From assembly GCA_030272785.1 (NCBI GenBank), contig JARXKM010000006.1, positions 1 to 49,639 of the forward strand: a stretch of 49,639 bases of DNA, read 5' to 3'. The position numbers were made by a program, and so were the translations under genes. Source of the stretch: Pseudomonadota bacterium (lineage in GTDB: Bacteria; Pseudomonadota; Gammaproteobacteria; Burkholderiales; Burkholderiaceae_D). Under the pieces are notes generated by a model. That model ran no database searches and had not been told where the DNA came from. It worked only from the letters and a program-made list of their open reading frames with translations. The first letter of the stretch is position 1. Each line of letters starts with the position of its first letter. Below are positions 25,592 through 36,000 of this stretch, one piece after another.

Positions 25592-27578
25592 CCTGACCAA
25601 GCTGCTGCTGGGGCGGCTGAGCTGGGAAGCGATTCCCTACCACGAGCCGATCCTGCTGGCCACCTTCATCATGGTGGCGCTCGGCGCCGTCGCCGCGCTC
25701 GGCGCGGTGACCCACTTCCGCCTGTGGGGCCCGTTGTGGCGCGACTGGATCACCAGCATCGACCACAAGAAGATCGGCATCATGTACATCATCTTCGGCA
25801 TCGTCATGCTGCTGCGCGGCTTTGCCGACGCGCTGATGATGCGCGCCCAGCAGGCCATGGCATTCGGCGACAACGCCGGCTTCCTGCCGCCGCACCACTA
25901 CGACCAGATCTTCACCGCGCACGGCGTGATCATGATCTTCTTCGTCGCCATGCCGCTGGTGACGGGCCTGATGAACTACGTGGTGCCGTTGCAGATCGGC
26001 GCGCGCGACGTCGCCTTCCCGTTCCTGAACAATTTCTCGTTCTGGATGACCGCGTTCGGCGGCGGCCTGACGATGGTGTCGCTGTTCGTCGGCGAATTCG
26101 CCCGCACCGGCTGGCTGGCCTATCCGCCGCTGTCGGGCATCATGGCCAGCCCCGATCCCGGAGTCGACTACTACATCTGGTCGCTGCAGATCGCCGGCGT
26201 CGGCACCTTGCTGTCGGGGATCAACCTGATCGCCACCATCGTCAAGATGCGCGCGCCCGGCATGGGCCTGATGAAGATGCCCGTATTTACCTGGACGGCG
26301 CTGTGCACCAACGTGCTGATCGTGGCCGCCTTCCCGGTGCTCACCGCGGTGCTGGCGATGCTGTCGATGGACCGCATGGTCGGCACCCACTTCTTCACCA
26401 ATGACCTCGGCGGCAACGCCATGATGTACGTGAACCTGATCTGGATCTGGGGCCACCCGGAAGTCTACATCCTGGTGCTGCCGGTGTTCGGCGTGTTCTC
26501 GGAAGTGGTGTCGACGTTCTCGAGCAAGCGCATCTTCGGCTACACGTCGATGGTCTACGCCACCGTGGTGATCACCATCCTGTCGTACCTGGTGTGGCTG
26601 CACCACTTCTTCACCATGGGCTCGGGCGCGTCGGTCAATTCGTTCTTCGGCATCACCACGATGATCATCTCGATCCCGACCGGCGCGAAGATCTTCAACT
26701 GGCTGTTTACCATGTACCGCGGCCGCATCCGCTTCGAGTTGCCGATGATGTGGGCCGTCGCCTTCATGGTCACCTTCGTCATCGGCGGCATGACCGGCGT
26801 GCTGCTGGCGGTGCCGTCGGCCGACTTCGTGCTGCACAACAGCCTGTTCCTGATTGCCCACTTCCACAACGTGATCATTGGCGGCGTCGTGTTCGGCGTC
26901 TTCGCCGGCATCAACTACTGGTTCCCGAAAGCGTTCGGCTACAAACTCGACGAATTCTGGGGCAAGTGCTCGTTCTGGTTCTGGGTGATCGGCTTCTACC
27001 TGGCCTTCATGCCGCTGTACGTGCTCGGCCTGATGGGCGTGACGCGCCGCGTCAGCCACTTCGAGGACCCGTCGCTGCAGATCTGGTTCATCGTCGCCGC
27101 CGTCGGCGCCTTCCTGATCCTGCTCGGTATCGGCTCGATGCTGATGCAGTTCTACGTCAGCTACCGCAACCGCGCCGCGCTGCGCGACGTCACCGGCGAC
27201 CCGTGGGGCGGCCGTACGCTGGAGTGGTCGACCTCGTCGCCGCCGCCGGACTACAACTTCGCCTTCACGCCGCAGGTGTACGACAACGACAGCTGGGCCG
27301 ACATGAAAGCGAACGCCTACCAGCGTCCGCGCGAGCACTTCATGGCCATCCACATGCCGAAGAACACCGGCGCCGGCTTCATCATCGCGGCGCTGAGCGG
27401 CGCGGTCGGCTTCGCGCTGATCTGGCAGATGTGGCTGTTCGCCGCGATCGGCATGGTCGCCATGCTGGCCGCCGTGATCGTCCACACCTTCAACTACAAA
27501 CGCGATTACTTCATCCCGGCCGAGCAAGTTGCCCGCACCGAGAACCTTCGCTCCCTGCTGCTGGATAGCCATGTCTGA
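25578..27578 (+). CDS. cyoB: Cytochrome bo ubiquinol oxidase subunit I
   Basis: 666 residues, the heme-copper core that reduces oxygen with ubiquinol and pumps protons. The CuB and cross-linked His-Tyr site is in [17 protein letters not shown], the second pair of CuB His in [11 protein letters not shown], and the low-spin and high-spin heme His pair in [14 protein letters not shown]. Fifteen helices are expected, as in E. coli CyoB (663 residues). The N terminus [20 protein letters not shown] is the usual one. Start lies inside the end of cyoA, and the stop lies inside the start of cyoC (8-base overlap), so the operon is tightly coupled. Confidence 0.97.
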   Translation: MQNIDLTKLLLGRLSWEAIPYHEPILLATFIMVALGAVAALGAVTHFRLWGPLWRDWITSIDHKKIGIMYIIFGIVMLLRGFADALMMRAQQAMAFGDNAGFLPPHHYDQIFTAHGVIMIFFVAMPLVTGLMNYVVPLQIGARDVAFPFLNNFSFWMTAFGGGLTMVSLFVGEFARTGWLAYPPLSGIMASPDPGVDYYIWSLQIAGVGTLLSGINLIATIVKMRAPGMGLMKMPVFTWTALCTNVLIVAAFPVLTAVLAMLSMDRMVGTHFFTNDLGGNAMMYVNLIWIWGHPEVYILVLPVFGVFSEVVSTFSSKRIFGYTSMVYATVVITILSYLVWLHHFFTMGSGASVNSFFGITTMIISIPTGAKIFNWLFTMYRGRIRFELPMMWAVAFMVTFVIGGMTGVLLAVPSADFVLHNSLFLIAHFHNVIIGGVVFGVFAGINYWFPKAFGYKLDEFWGKCSFWFWVIGFYLAFMPLYVLGLMGVTRRVSHFEDPSLQIWFIVAAVGAFLILLGIGSMLMQFYVSYRNRAALRDVTGDPWGGRTLEWSTSSPPPDYNFAFTPQVYDNDSWADMKANAYQRPREHFMAIHMPKNTGAGFIIAALSGAVGFALIWQMWLFAAIGMVAMLAAVIVHTFNYKRDYFIPAEQVARTENLRSLLLDSHV

Positions 27579-28191
27579 GATCACCCTCCCCGCCACCGAC
27601 CCGAGCGCGCGCTTCTACGTGCGCGAGCATCACCCTGAGAACGGCACCCTGCTGGGCTTCTGGCTGTACCTGATGAGCGACTGCCTGGTGTTCGCCAGCC
27701 TGTTCGCCACCTACGCCGTGCTGGGCCGCAACTACGCCGGCGGCCCCACCGGCGCCGACCTGTTCGACCTGCCACTGGTGGCGCTCAACACCTCGCTGCT
27801 GCTGCTGTCGTCGATCACCTACGGCTTCGCGATGCTCGAGATGCAAAAGAAGCAGCTGCGCGCGACCCTCCTCTGGCTCGGCATCACCGGCCTGCTCGGC
27901 GCCGGCTTCATCGGCCTCGAGCTGTTCGAATTCGTCCACCTGATCCACGAAGGCGCCGGTCCCCAGCGCAGCGGCTTCCTGACCGCGTTCTTCTCGCTGG
28001 TCGGCACGCACGGTCTGCACGTGACGTTCGGCATCGTCTGGCTGGTCACCCTGATGGTCCAGCTCGGCAAACACGGCCTGACGCCGGAAAACGGCCGCCG
28101 CCTGATGTGCCTGTCGATGTTCTGGCACTTCCTCGACGTCGTCTGGATCGGCGTCTTCACCTTTGTCTACCTGATGGGAGTGCTGCCATGA
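27571..28191 (+). CDS. cyoC: Cytochrome bo ubiquinol oxidase subunit III
   Basis: 206 residues with five membrane helices. [20 protein letters not shown] and FELVHLIHE-type segment EFVHLIHEG are the conserved parts of subunit III, near the proton entry of subunit I, and [17 protein letters not shown] is the last conserved block. Start at 27571, inside cyoB; stop overlaps cyoD as ATGA. No departures from the family norm. Confidence 0.95.
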   Translation: MSEITLPATDPSARFYVREHHPENGTLLGFWLYLMSDCLVFASLFATYAVLGRNYAGGPTGADLFDLPLVALNTSLLLLSSITYGFAMLEMQKKQLRATLLWLGITGLLGAGFIGLELFEFVHLIHEGAGPQRSGFLTAFFSLVGTHGLHVTFGIVWLVTLMVQLGKHGLTPENGRRLMCLSMFWHFLDVVWIGVFTFVYLMGVLP

Positions 28192-28595
28192 GCGCGCCTT
28201 CGACCGCACCGGACGGCTACGGCCACGACCACGATCACGATCACCACGCCAGCGCCGGGCCGCACTCGACCCTGCGCGGCTACGCTACCGGCTTCGTGCT
28301 GGCGGTGATCCTCACCGTCATCCCGTTCTGGCTGGTGATGGGCAAGGTGTTCGCCAACCCGGGCACGGCCGGCTTCGTGCTGCTCGGCCTGGGCGCGGTG
28401 CAGATCGTCGTCCACATGGTGTATTTCCTGCACATGAACACCAAGGCCGAGGGCGGCTGGTCGATGCTGGCGCTGCTGTTTACGGTCATGCTGCTGGTGA
28501 TCATGCTCAGTGGCTCGATCTGGGTCATGTATCATCTGAACCACAACATGATGCCCGGCATGATGAACCAGATGATGCACCACGACACCCCATGA
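28188..28595 (+). CDS. cyoD: Cytochrome bo ubiquinol oxidase subunit IV
   Basis: 135 residues, three membrane helices ([36 protein letters not shown] and [19 protein letters not shown]). Needed for assembly of the CuB site in the family. Unusual are the ends: the N terminus has GHDHDHDHH and the C terminus [15 protein letters not shown], both able to bind copper or another metal. E. coli CyoD is about 109 residues, so the extra length is in these tails. Overlaps both neighbours as ATGA. Confidence 0.93.
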   Translation: MSAPSTAPDGYGHDHDHDHHASAGPHSTLRGYATGFVLAVILTVIPFWLVMGKVFANPGTAGFVLLGLGAVQIVVHMVYFLHMNTKAEGGWSMLALLFTVMLLVIMLSGSIWVMYHLNHNMMPGMMNQMMHHDTP

Positions 28596-29299
28596 CCCGC
28601 TCGCGCCGCGCGCGCCTGAGCGTGGCGCTGTGCGCGGCGCTGCTGTGCCTCGGCTTCCTCGCGCTGGGCGGCTGGCAGCTGCAGCGCCTGCAGTGGAAGA
28701 ACGCGCTGATCGCCCAGGTCGACGCGCGCGTGCATGCGGCGCCGGCCGCTGCGCCCGGCGTGGCCGACTGGCCGCGCCTGCGCAAGCAAAGCGACGAATA
28801 CCGCCACCTGCGGCTGCAAGGACGCTTTATCGACGAACGCGCCACCCGGGTGCAGGCGTCGACCGAACTGGGTCCCGGCTACTGGCTGCTGACGCCATTT
28901 CGCAGCGACGACGGCGCCACCGTGCTGGTCAACCGCGGCTTCATCGCCTCCACCACCGCCCTGCCTGCGGGCCCGGGACATGCCAGCATCACCGGCCTGC
29001 TGCGCATGAGCGAGCGCGGCGGCGCTTTCCTTCGAGACAATAATCCGGTGGCCAACCGCTGGTACGCGCGCGACGTGCAGGCGATCGCGGCGGCGCGCGG
29101 GCTCGGGCCGGTAGCGCCCTATTTCCTCGACCAGGATGGCGGGCCGGCCGGCGCGCCGGGCACGCCGGTCGGCGGCTTGACCGTCATCGCCTTCAACAAT
29201 CACCACCTGGTGTACGCGTTGACGTGGTTTGCATTAAGCTTGATGGCGGCCGCGGGCTGCGTGCTGGTGGCGCGCAGCGGCAAATCGACGACAAGCTGA
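28592..29299 (+). CDS. SURF1-family oxidase assembly protein
   Basis: 235 residues with an N-terminal helix (about 9-25), a periplasmic domain, and a C-terminal helix (about 208-226), the SURF1 layout. Family signatures are LGGWQLQRLQWK after helix 1, YWLLTPFRSDDGATVLVNRGFI in the middle (conserved VNRGF) and FNNHHLVYALTWFALS at the end. SURF1 helps insert heme into heme-copper oxidases. Its position as fifth gene of the cyo operon, with ATGA overlap to cyoD, indicates that it serves the bo oxidase here. Confidence 0.9.
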   Translation: MTRSRRARLSVALCAALLCLGFLALGGWQLQRLQWKNALIAQVDARVHAAPAAAPGVADWPRLRKQSDEYRHLRLQGRFIDERATRVQASTELGPGYWLLTPFRSDDGATVLVNRGFIASTTALPAGPGHASITGLLRMSERGGAFLRDNNPVANRWYARDVQAIAAARGLGPVAPYFLDQDGGPAGAPGTPVGGLTVIAFNNHHLVYALTWFALSLMAAAGCVLVARSGKSTTS

Positions 29300-29310
29300 A
29301 GGGCTGGACC

Positions 29311-29340
29311 ATGCAACGAACATTCGGGCCGGCGGCGTGA
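29311..29340 (+). CDS. Nine-codon upstream frame coupled to the sensor kinase
   Basis: ATG at 29311 is preceded, seven bases upstream, by the strong ribosome site GAAGGG and reads MQRTFGPAA before TGA at 29338-29340. The TGA overlaps a GTG (29337-29339) that opens the kinase frame, giving GTGA. Ribosomes that end here could restart on the GTG. The peptide itself need not have a function. The alternative is that the kinase starts at ATG 29394 and this frame is chance. Confidence 0.4.
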   Translation: MQRTFGPAA

Positions 29341-30647
29341 GGCCGGCGCTGTCGCCGGCCGCGCCGCCCGAGCACGCGGCCGGCTACCGCAACATGCAGC
29401 AGCTGATTCAGCTGCGCTGGATCGCCGTGGCCGGCCAAATCACCACGATCGCCACCGTGACGGTGGGCTTCGGCGTGCAGCTGCCGCTGGCGGCCATGCT
29501 GAAGGTGCTCGCCTGCCTGATCGCCTTCAATATCTTCAGCCACCTGCGCTGGCAGGAGGAGCGCATCGTCACCAACCGGCAGGTGTTCCTGGCGCTGCTG
29601 GTGGACGTGTTCAGCCTGACCGCGCAGCTGTACCTGAGCGGCGGCATGCGCAATCCCTTCGTGTTCCTGTACCTGCTGCAGGTGATCCTCAGCGCGGTGC
29701 TGCTGACGCCATGGTCGACCTGGACCATCGTCGGCATTGTCGGCCTGTGCATGGCGGTGCTGGCGCTGTTCGCCGAGCCGCTGGCGCTGCCGCTCGACCA
29801 CGAAGGCGGGCTGGCGAGCCTGTACATCCGGGGCATCCTGATCAGCGTGGCGGTCAACGCCGTCCTGCTGGCCATCTTCATTACCCGCATCGGCCGCAAC
29901 CTGCGCACTGGCGACGCCCAGCTGGCCGCGCTGCGCCAGCGCGCCGCCGAGGAAGAGCACATCGTGCGCATGGGCCTTTTGGCGTCCGGCGCCGCGCACG
30001 AACTGGGCACGCCGCTGGCGACCCTGGCGGTGATCCTGGGCGACTGGCGCCGCATGCCCGAATTCGGCAAGAACCCGGAGCTGCTGGCCGAAATCGGCGA
30101 AATGCAGGCACAGCTCAAGCGCTGCAAGAGCATCGTCAGCGGCATCTTGATGTCGGCCGGCGAAGCGCGCGGCGAGTCGTCGGCCAAGACCAGCATCAAG
30201 GTGTTCCTCGACCAGCTGGTGGCCGAATGGCGCGACAACCGCAGCATCGTCGGCTTCGTCTACGACAACCAGATTGCGCGCGACGTGCCGGTGGTGTCCG
30301 ACTCGACGCTCAAGCAGATGATCTGGAATGTGCTCGACAACGCGCTGGAGGCCTCGCCGCAGTGGCTAAGCCTGGTCGTCACCCGCAGCGGCGACGCGCT
30401 GACCTTGGAGGTGACCGACCGCGGCCCCGGCTTCGCTCCCGGCATGCTCGACAAGTTCGGCACGCCGTACCAGTCGACCAAGGGGCGGCCCGGCGGCGGG
30501 CTAGGGCTGTTCCTGGTGGTGAATGTGGCGCGCACCTTGGGCGGCACGGTCAGCGCGCGCAACCGCGACCAGGGCGGCGCCTCGGTGCGGGTCAACCTGC
30601 CGCTGGCGGCCATCGCGATCGATGCGGGAGGCGGCCATGTCGGCTGA
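29337..30647 (+). CDS. RegB/PrrB-like redox sensor histidine kinase
   Basis: 436 residues from the GTG start. Six helices fill about 27-190; GGMRNPF (102-108) matches the GGxxNPF quinone-binding motif of RegB. The phosphorylated His is H221 in SGAAHELGTPLATL, the RegB-type H box. C263 in QLKRCKSIVSGI is at the position of the redox-active cytoplasmic Cys of RegB. ATP-binding boxes are NVLDNALEASP, VTDRGPGF and PGGGLGLFLV. It should read the quinone pool or oxygen level and pass phosphate to the RegA-like protein. Start uncertain: GTG 29337 or ATG 29394. It lies directly after cyoABCD and SURF1, whose expression it probably tunes. Confidence 0.88.
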   Translation: MRPALSPAAPPEHAAGYRNMQQLIQLRWIAVAGQITTIATVTVGFGVQLPLAAMLKVLACLIAFNIFSHLRWQEERIVTNRQVFLALLVDVFSLTAQLYLSGGMRNPFVFLYLLQVILSAVLLTPWSTWTIVGIVGLCMAVLALFAEPLALPLDHEGGLASLYIRGILISVAVNAVLLAIFITRIGRNLRTGDAQLAALRQRAAEEEHIVRMGLLASGAAHELGTPLATLAVILGDWRRMPEFGKNPELLAEIGEMQAQLKRCKSIVSGILMSAGEARGESSAKTSIKVFLDQLVAEWRDNRSIVGFVYDNQIARDVPVVSDSTLKQMIWNVLDNALEASPQWLSLVVTRSGDALTLEVTDRGPGFAPGMLDKFGTPYQSTKGRPGGGLGLFLVVNVARTLGGTVSARNRDQGGASVRVNLPLAAIAIDAGGGHVG

Positions 30648-31173
30648 GCGTCTGCTGCTGATCATCGAGGACGACGCCGCGTTCGCGCGCACCTTGAGCC
30701 GCTCGTTCGAGCGGCGCGGCTATCGGGTACTGCAGGCTGCCAGCTATGACGAGGCCAGCCTGGTGCTGCAATCGGCGTCGCCCGGATTCGCGGTGGTCGA
30801 CCTGAAGCTGGCCGGCGCGCAGTCCGGGCTGGCGTGCGTGCAGCTGCTCCATGCGCACGACGCGGCCATGCTGATCGTGGTGCTGACCGGGTTTGCCAGC
30901 ATCGGCACGGCGGTCGACGCGGTCAAGCTGGGGGCGTGCCAGTACCTGGCCAAGCCGTCCAATACCGACGACATCGAGGCCGCCTTCGGGCACCTGGACG
31001 GCAGCATCGAACTGCCGCTGACGGAGCGACCGACGTCGATCAAGACGCTCGAGTGGGAGCGCATCCATGCTGTGCTGGCGGAGACGGATTTCAATATTTC
31101 GGAAGCGGCGCGGCGGCTCGGCATGCACCGGCGCACGCTGGCGCGCAAGCTGGAGAAGCAGCGCGTCAAGTGA
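30637..31173 (+). CDS. RegA/ActR-like response regulator
   Basis: 178 residues. The receiver has IEDDAAFARTL, phosphorylated D55 in FAVVDLKLAG and the Lys in YLAKPS. The C-terminal Fis-type helix-turn-helix ISEAARRLGMHRRTLARKLEKQR closely follows the nearly invariant RegA DNA-binding helix; only part is quoted here. The loop after D55 (KLAGAQSGLA) is a little different from the usual DGSG turn. It overlaps the kinase gene by 11 bases. RegA proteins control respiration, electron-transport and carbon genes in response to redox state. Confidence 0.9.
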   Translation: MSAERLLLIIEDDAAFARTLSRSFERRGYRVLQAASYDEASLVLQSASPGFAVVDLKLAGAQSGLACVQLLHAHDAAMLIVVLTGFASIGTAVDAVKLGACQYLAKPSNTDDIEAAFGHLDGSIELPLTERPTSIKTLEWERIHAVLAETDFNISEAARRLGMHRRTLARKLEKQRVK

Positions 31174-31179
31174 GCGCGG

Positions 31180-31437
31180 TTATTTCAACGACGTGATGAG
31201 GCGCGCGCCGCAGGCGGTAACGTCGTCGTGATAGGCGTAGGGCTTGCCTTCGTGTTTCGCGCCGGCGCCGTCAGGCTTGATGGGGAAGCTGCCTTTGCAT
31301 TGCGGGCAGTACGTCATGTCGTCGGCCAGCGCGGCGGTGATGCCCATGACGGTGGTGCCCGATGACGCGGCGGTGACGTGGCCGCCGTGGTCGGTTTTGT
31401 CGTTCAGGCGGATGACGCCGCGGCCTTGGTGTTTCAT
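31180..31437 (-). CDS. PAAR-domain protein
   Basis: 85 residues, a lone PAAR domain: GVIRLNDKTDHGGHVTAAS at the N terminus, CPQCKGSFPI in the middle, HDDVTACGARLITS at the end. These conical proteins cap the VgrG spike of type VI secretion systems and bind one zinc through His and Cys. The start at 31437 is set by GGAG six bases before the ATG; an in-frame ATG at 31482 is possible. There is no VgrG, effector or other T6SS gene nearby, so it is an orphan that must work with a secretion system encoded elsewhere. It converges on the RegA-like gene with a gap of six bases. Confidence 0.88.
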   Translation of the reverse strand: MKHQGRGVIRLNDKTDHGGHVTAASSGTTVMGITAALADDMTYCPQCKGSFPIKPDGAGAKHEGKPYAYHDDVTACGARLITSLK

Positions 31438-31623
31438 GGGTGGCTCCGGTGGGTGGTCGGGACGGGCGAGTGTTTCGCTCATCAGCGTCCTGAAGGCGGC
31501 TGCCGGCGATGCTCATGCGGTTCCCCTGTGCGTACACATGACCAGCGATAGTAGCGAATCGCCGTCTGGTGCGTCGCAGAAACTCCCGCAATGTTGCGCC
31601 CCGTCAATTGACCGCGGTCGGCC

Positions 31624-33027
31624 TTATTCGGCTGTCCACATCGGTGCGCCGGTCCAGGTCGACGGTACCGCCGGCACCGCGTCGAGCGCCGCGCCGTTGG
31701 TGGCGATGACGTCGCGGTAGAAATACGCGCTGTCCTTGAGCGTGCGTTCCTGCGTGGCGAAATTGATATGCACGATGCCGAAGCGCTTCGAAAAACCGTG
31801 CGCCCATTCGAGGTTGTCGAACAGCGACCAGGCGCAGTAGCCGCGCACGTCGATACCGGCCTCGATCGCGCCGTGGATCGCCCGCAGGTGCTTTTGCAGG
31901 TAGTTCACGCGCATCGGGTCGTGCACGCGGCCGCCCTCGGCCACCGGCGGATCGAAGAAGGCCGAGCCGTTTTCAGTGATGTAGATCGGCGGATTGCCGT
32001 ACCGCTTGGCGACCCAGCTCAGGGTGTCGGAGAGTCCCTGCGCGAACACTTCCCAGCCGGTCTCGGTGTAGGTGCCGAGCGGCTGGCGCACCGGCGTCGC
32101 GCGCAGCGGATACGACAGCGCGTCGTCGCGGCTGACGCTGCGCGTGTAGTAGTTAATTCCCAGGAAATCGATCGGCTGCTGGATCAGGGCCAGGTCCTCG
32201 GCCGGCCAGTCCGGCCAGGCGTCGCCGAATACTTCCTTCATCCGCTGCGGATAATGGCCGAGGAAAACCGGGTCGAGGAACTGGCCGTTCATGTAGGCGT
32301 GACCACGTGCCGCCGCCTGCTGGTCGGCCGCATCGGCACTGGCCGGGTACTTCGGTTCGAGGTTCACCACCAGCCCGATCTGGTGCTTGCCTTCCTCGCG
32401 ATACACCTTGACCGCGGCGCCGTGCGCGCGCAGCAGGTTGTGCGCGGCGATCGGCGCTTCGTACTTGTTGCGGTGGCCCGGCGCCAGCGCGCCGTGCAGG
32501 TAGCCCTGGTCCGACACCACCCACGGTTCGTTCAGCGTGGCCCACGACTGCACCCGGTCGTCGAGCTTGCGGAACATCACGCGCGAATAATCGGCGAACC
32601 AGTCGGCGATGTCGCGGTTGAGCCATCCGCCCTGGTCGTCGAGCGCCACCGGCAGGTCCCAGTGGAACAGCGTGACGAGCGGCGTGATACCGTTGGCGAG
32701 CAGTTCGTCGACCAGCTTGTCGTAGAAATCGAGCCCCTTCTGGTTCACCGCGCCGCGCCCCAGCGGCATCACGCGGCTCCACGACACGCTGAAGCGGTAG
32801 GCCTGCAAGCCGATTTTTTTCATCAGCGCGACGTCGCTGACGTAGCGATTGTAGTGGTCGCAGGCGATGTCGCCGGTGTCGCCGTCGCGGATCGTGCCGG
32901 GCGTGTTGACGAAGCGCTGCCAGATGCTGGCGCCGGCGCCGTCGGCCAGCGGCGAGCCTTCGATCTGGTAGGCCGAGGTGGCCGCGCCCCACAGAAAATT
33001 GTCGGGAAACTGGATGCTCTTGGTCAT
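31624..33027 (-). CDS. GH1 beta-glucosidase
   Basis: 467 residues, one (alpha/beta)8 barrel, no signal peptide, so cytoplasmic. Family N-terminal signature FPDNFLWGAATSAYQIEG; acid/base E167 in ATLNEPW; nucleophile E352 in YITENGS; WSLFDNLEWAHGF near the C terminus lines the glucose site. It releases glucose from the non-reducing end of beta-linked disaccharides such as sophorose or cellobiose. Last gene of the six-gene overlapping series; its ATG overlaps the previous stop as ATGA. An upstream ATG at 33468 is inside the previous gene and rejected. Confidence 0.92.
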   Translation of the reverse strand: MTKSIQFPDNFLWGAATSAYQIEGSPLADGAGASIWQRFVNTPGTIRDGDTGDIACDHYNRYVSDVALMKKIGLQAYRFSVSWSRVMPLGRGAVNQKGLDFYDKLVDELLANGITPLVTLFHWDLPVALDDQGGWLNRDIADWFADYSRVMFRKLDDRVQSWATLNEPWVVSDQGYLHGALAPGHRNKYEAPIAAHNLLRAHGAAVKVYREEGKHQIGLVVNLEPKYPASADAADQQAAARGHAYMNGQFLDPVFLGHYPQRMKEVFGDAWPDWPAEDLALIQQPIDFLGINYYTRSVSRDDALSYPLRATPVRQPLGTYTETGWEVFAQGLSDTLSWVAKRYGNPPIYITENGSAFFDPPVAEGGRVHDPMRVNYLQKHLRAIHGAIEAGIDVRGYCAWSLFDNLEWAHGFSKRFGIVHINFATQERTLKDSAYFYRDVIATNGAALDAVPAVPSTWTGAPMWTAE

Positions 33028-36000
33028 GGTCGTGCCTTGTTCGTTGGTTGTTCGATGAGAATGCTGGCCGGCAGCGCGCGGATGCGAAGTTCGCCCGCGC
33101 TCCAAGGTGCGCCGCGGCCGTTGATGGTGGCGCGTCCAGGCACGTCGAAGGCGCGGATCACCAGGCCGCCCGGCGGCATCGCCTGGCCGGCGGCTATCTC
33201 GATGCGCAATGCACCGCCCTGCTCGCGCATGCTGTAGCCGAGTTTTCCGTATGGCGTGCGCAGGTCGCGCACCCTGACGCCGCCGCCCGCCAGCCAGCCG
33301 CGCGGCACGCCGGCGCCCAGCACCAGCGCGTGGTCGGCCTCGCGTTCGTAGGCGAACAGGTCGAGCGCGGAGCGGATGTAGTCCGACGAAATCCAGCCGT
33401 GCGGCATGTCGCCGACGAAGCGCGGTTCGCGCGCGTCGCGCCCGACCACTTCGGCCCACTGGTTCCACGCCAGCGGCCGGCGGTCGCGCAGGAAGAAGTC
33501 AAGCAGTTCATGGGCGCGCTCGCGCCAGCCGAGCCGCACGAAAGCGGCCACGTTGCGCAGCTCGTACGGCGTGTAGTCGTTCCAGGCCAGCTTGCCGTCG
33601 CGGCGCGTCACGAACTGCTGCCAGTAGTGCTCGAACGTCCCCGCCAGCAGGTCTTGCGGCAGGCGCTCCTGCAGGCCGCCCGGCGACAGCGCGATCGTGG
33701 TCGAGGTGGCGTCGAAGTCGCCCAGTTCGGCGGCGCCGGGCAGGTAGCCGACCTTGTGCTCGGCGGCCGAACGGCGCAGCGATGCGAACAGCTCCTGCTC
33801 GAACTGCTCGCCTTGCGCGGACAGCGCCGCCGCTTCGGCCGCCTTGCCGAGCGCGCCGGCCATCAGTGCGGCGTCGCGGTAGCCGCGCAGGCCCCAGAAA
33901 TCGTCCCAGTACGAATGCATCGGCTTGGCCGAGTAGCCTTCGTGGCTGATCGATGCGGGCAGCAGGCCAAACAGCGCCAGGTTCGGCGCGGCGCGGTTGG
34001 CGGCGCCGCGTTCGGACTGGCGCTGCGCCTCCATGTAGGCGGCGGCGGACTGCACGCGCGGCCACATCGCTTCGAGCAGCGCGCGGTCGTGCGTGTACTT
34101 CCACAGCTGCGCATTGAGGAAGATGAACTCGCCCTGGCTGTCGTTCTCCGGCACCGGGTCGGCGCCGCGCTTGTCGACGCAGCACGGCACTTTCCCGTCG
34201 GCGAACTGGTGAGGCGCGAACCAGTTCAGGTAGTCGCGCGCCACGCTGTCGCTGCCGAGGCGCAGCATCGCTTCGGACATCATGGCGCCGTCGCGGATCC
34301 ACGAGCGCGCGTACGAGCGCGTGCCGGGCATCAGCATCGGGCCGTCGCGCGTCATCAGCATGTGCGCCAGCGACGAACGGACGGTGTCGACGATGGCCTG
34401 GCCGGCCGGCGGCACGTCGAGCGCGACCCGGTTCAGGCGCCTGCGCCATTCGGCCGCCACCTGGTCCTGCGCCGCCTGCAGGTCGGGCGGCACCTGTGCC
34501 TCGCCGGTCAGCGGGATCGCCAGGCCGACATGCGCGACCGCGTGCGGCGCCAGCTTGATGTCGTACGCCAGCGCGCCGGCGGCGAAGCCGGTGTCGTCGT
34601 GCACCGCGGTGGCGTTCCAGCCGTCGCCGCCGGCGTCGAACGACGAGACGCCGGCGGCGTCGGGCGCGCGCACGGCGAACACGCGGCGCTTGCCATTGAC
34701 CGCGAAGGCGGCGCCGTCCCAGGCCATGTCGTGGATCGGGCTGACGCCGGGCGGCGTGTTGAGGAACTGCATCGGCGGGTTGACCTGGAACGGACGCACC
34801 GCCAGCACCAGCCGCAGGGCCAGCGGCCCGCTGGTGGTGTTGGTCAGTTCGTACTGCGCCACCAGGCCGGATCGGTCCGGCGTGCCGCGCGCGAAGGCGG
34901 TGGTGCGCAGCGTCCAGGCGCGCGCTTGCCAGGTCACGCTGGGGATCGGCAGGTAGCGCTCGCGCAGCGACTGGCTGACCTTGACGTCGGCCCAGCTGGT
35001 GCGCTTGCCGCCGTCGATGACGAACGGCTCGACCGAAAAGCCGCCGCGCGCCACTTCGAGCGCGCCGTCTTCGGACAGCAGGCCGGTTTCGTGGCCGCCG
35101 TCGACGCCCAGCACGGTCCAGTAATTCTGCTGGCCCGACATGCCGCGCGGGTAGCTGCCCGGCGCCGCGGTCTTGGCGAGCGCCTGGAAAAATGCGTTCG
35201 ACGATGCGCCGAAGTCGAGCCCCTTGATCTCGAGCCGGTCGAGCCGGTAGCTGGCCGCGCCGGCATGCATGGCGACGCGCAGGAAACGCGTTTCGGCCTC
35301 GCCGAGCAAAATCGGATCGTCGCCGCCGTTGCCGTCGACGACGCGGCGCACCGTGCGCCAGGTGCGGCCGTCGTCGGAAAAGTCGATGTCATACCGGGTC
35401 GCGGCCAGGCCCCAGTGCAGCAGCAGGCCGCCGAATTCGCGCGGACGGCCGAAATCGACCGTCAGCTGCTGCTCGCCGCCGGCGCCGCTGGTCCAGCCGG
35501 CGTTGCCGGCGTCAAGCAGGTTGGCGGGCGGCTGGTTCGACGAGGCGGACAGCACGGGCGCCGGCGGCGCGCCCATGGCGCCGACCGGACGCACGCTCAA
35601 CTGGTCGAAATAGACGGCGCCGCGGCCGCCATCGCGCCCGGCGCTGACCACCAGTTCGACCTTTTCGGTGTGGCGCAGGGTATGGTCCTTGGCCGGTCCC
35701 CAGGCGAAGCTGACGTGGCGCTTCTTGAAGGTGACCAGCTGCCACTGGCGCGAGATGACGAAGTTGGGACGGTTGACCCACCAGACGTTGTCGCCGCTGG
35801 CGTCGACCAGCTTGAATTCGAGGTTGTTGAGCGGCGCATCGGCGCGCAGCCAGAACGAGATTTCGTAGTCGTCGCCGAAGTCGAGCGGCAGCGTGCGGCG
35901 CGCGGCAGCATACCCGGCGGCGCCGCCGAAGTCGTAGTCGAGCCGCATGGCCTGGCCCTCGTGGCCGGGCACGCCGTGCAGCGAGGCGCGCACGCCGTCC

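Noticed and set aside
31624-33468. GH1 gene starting at 33468 with 147 extra residues
   Set aside because: The extension lies inside the previous gene in another frame and is Arg-rich; the ATG at 33027 overlaps the previous stop as ATGA and gives the standard GH1 N terminus.
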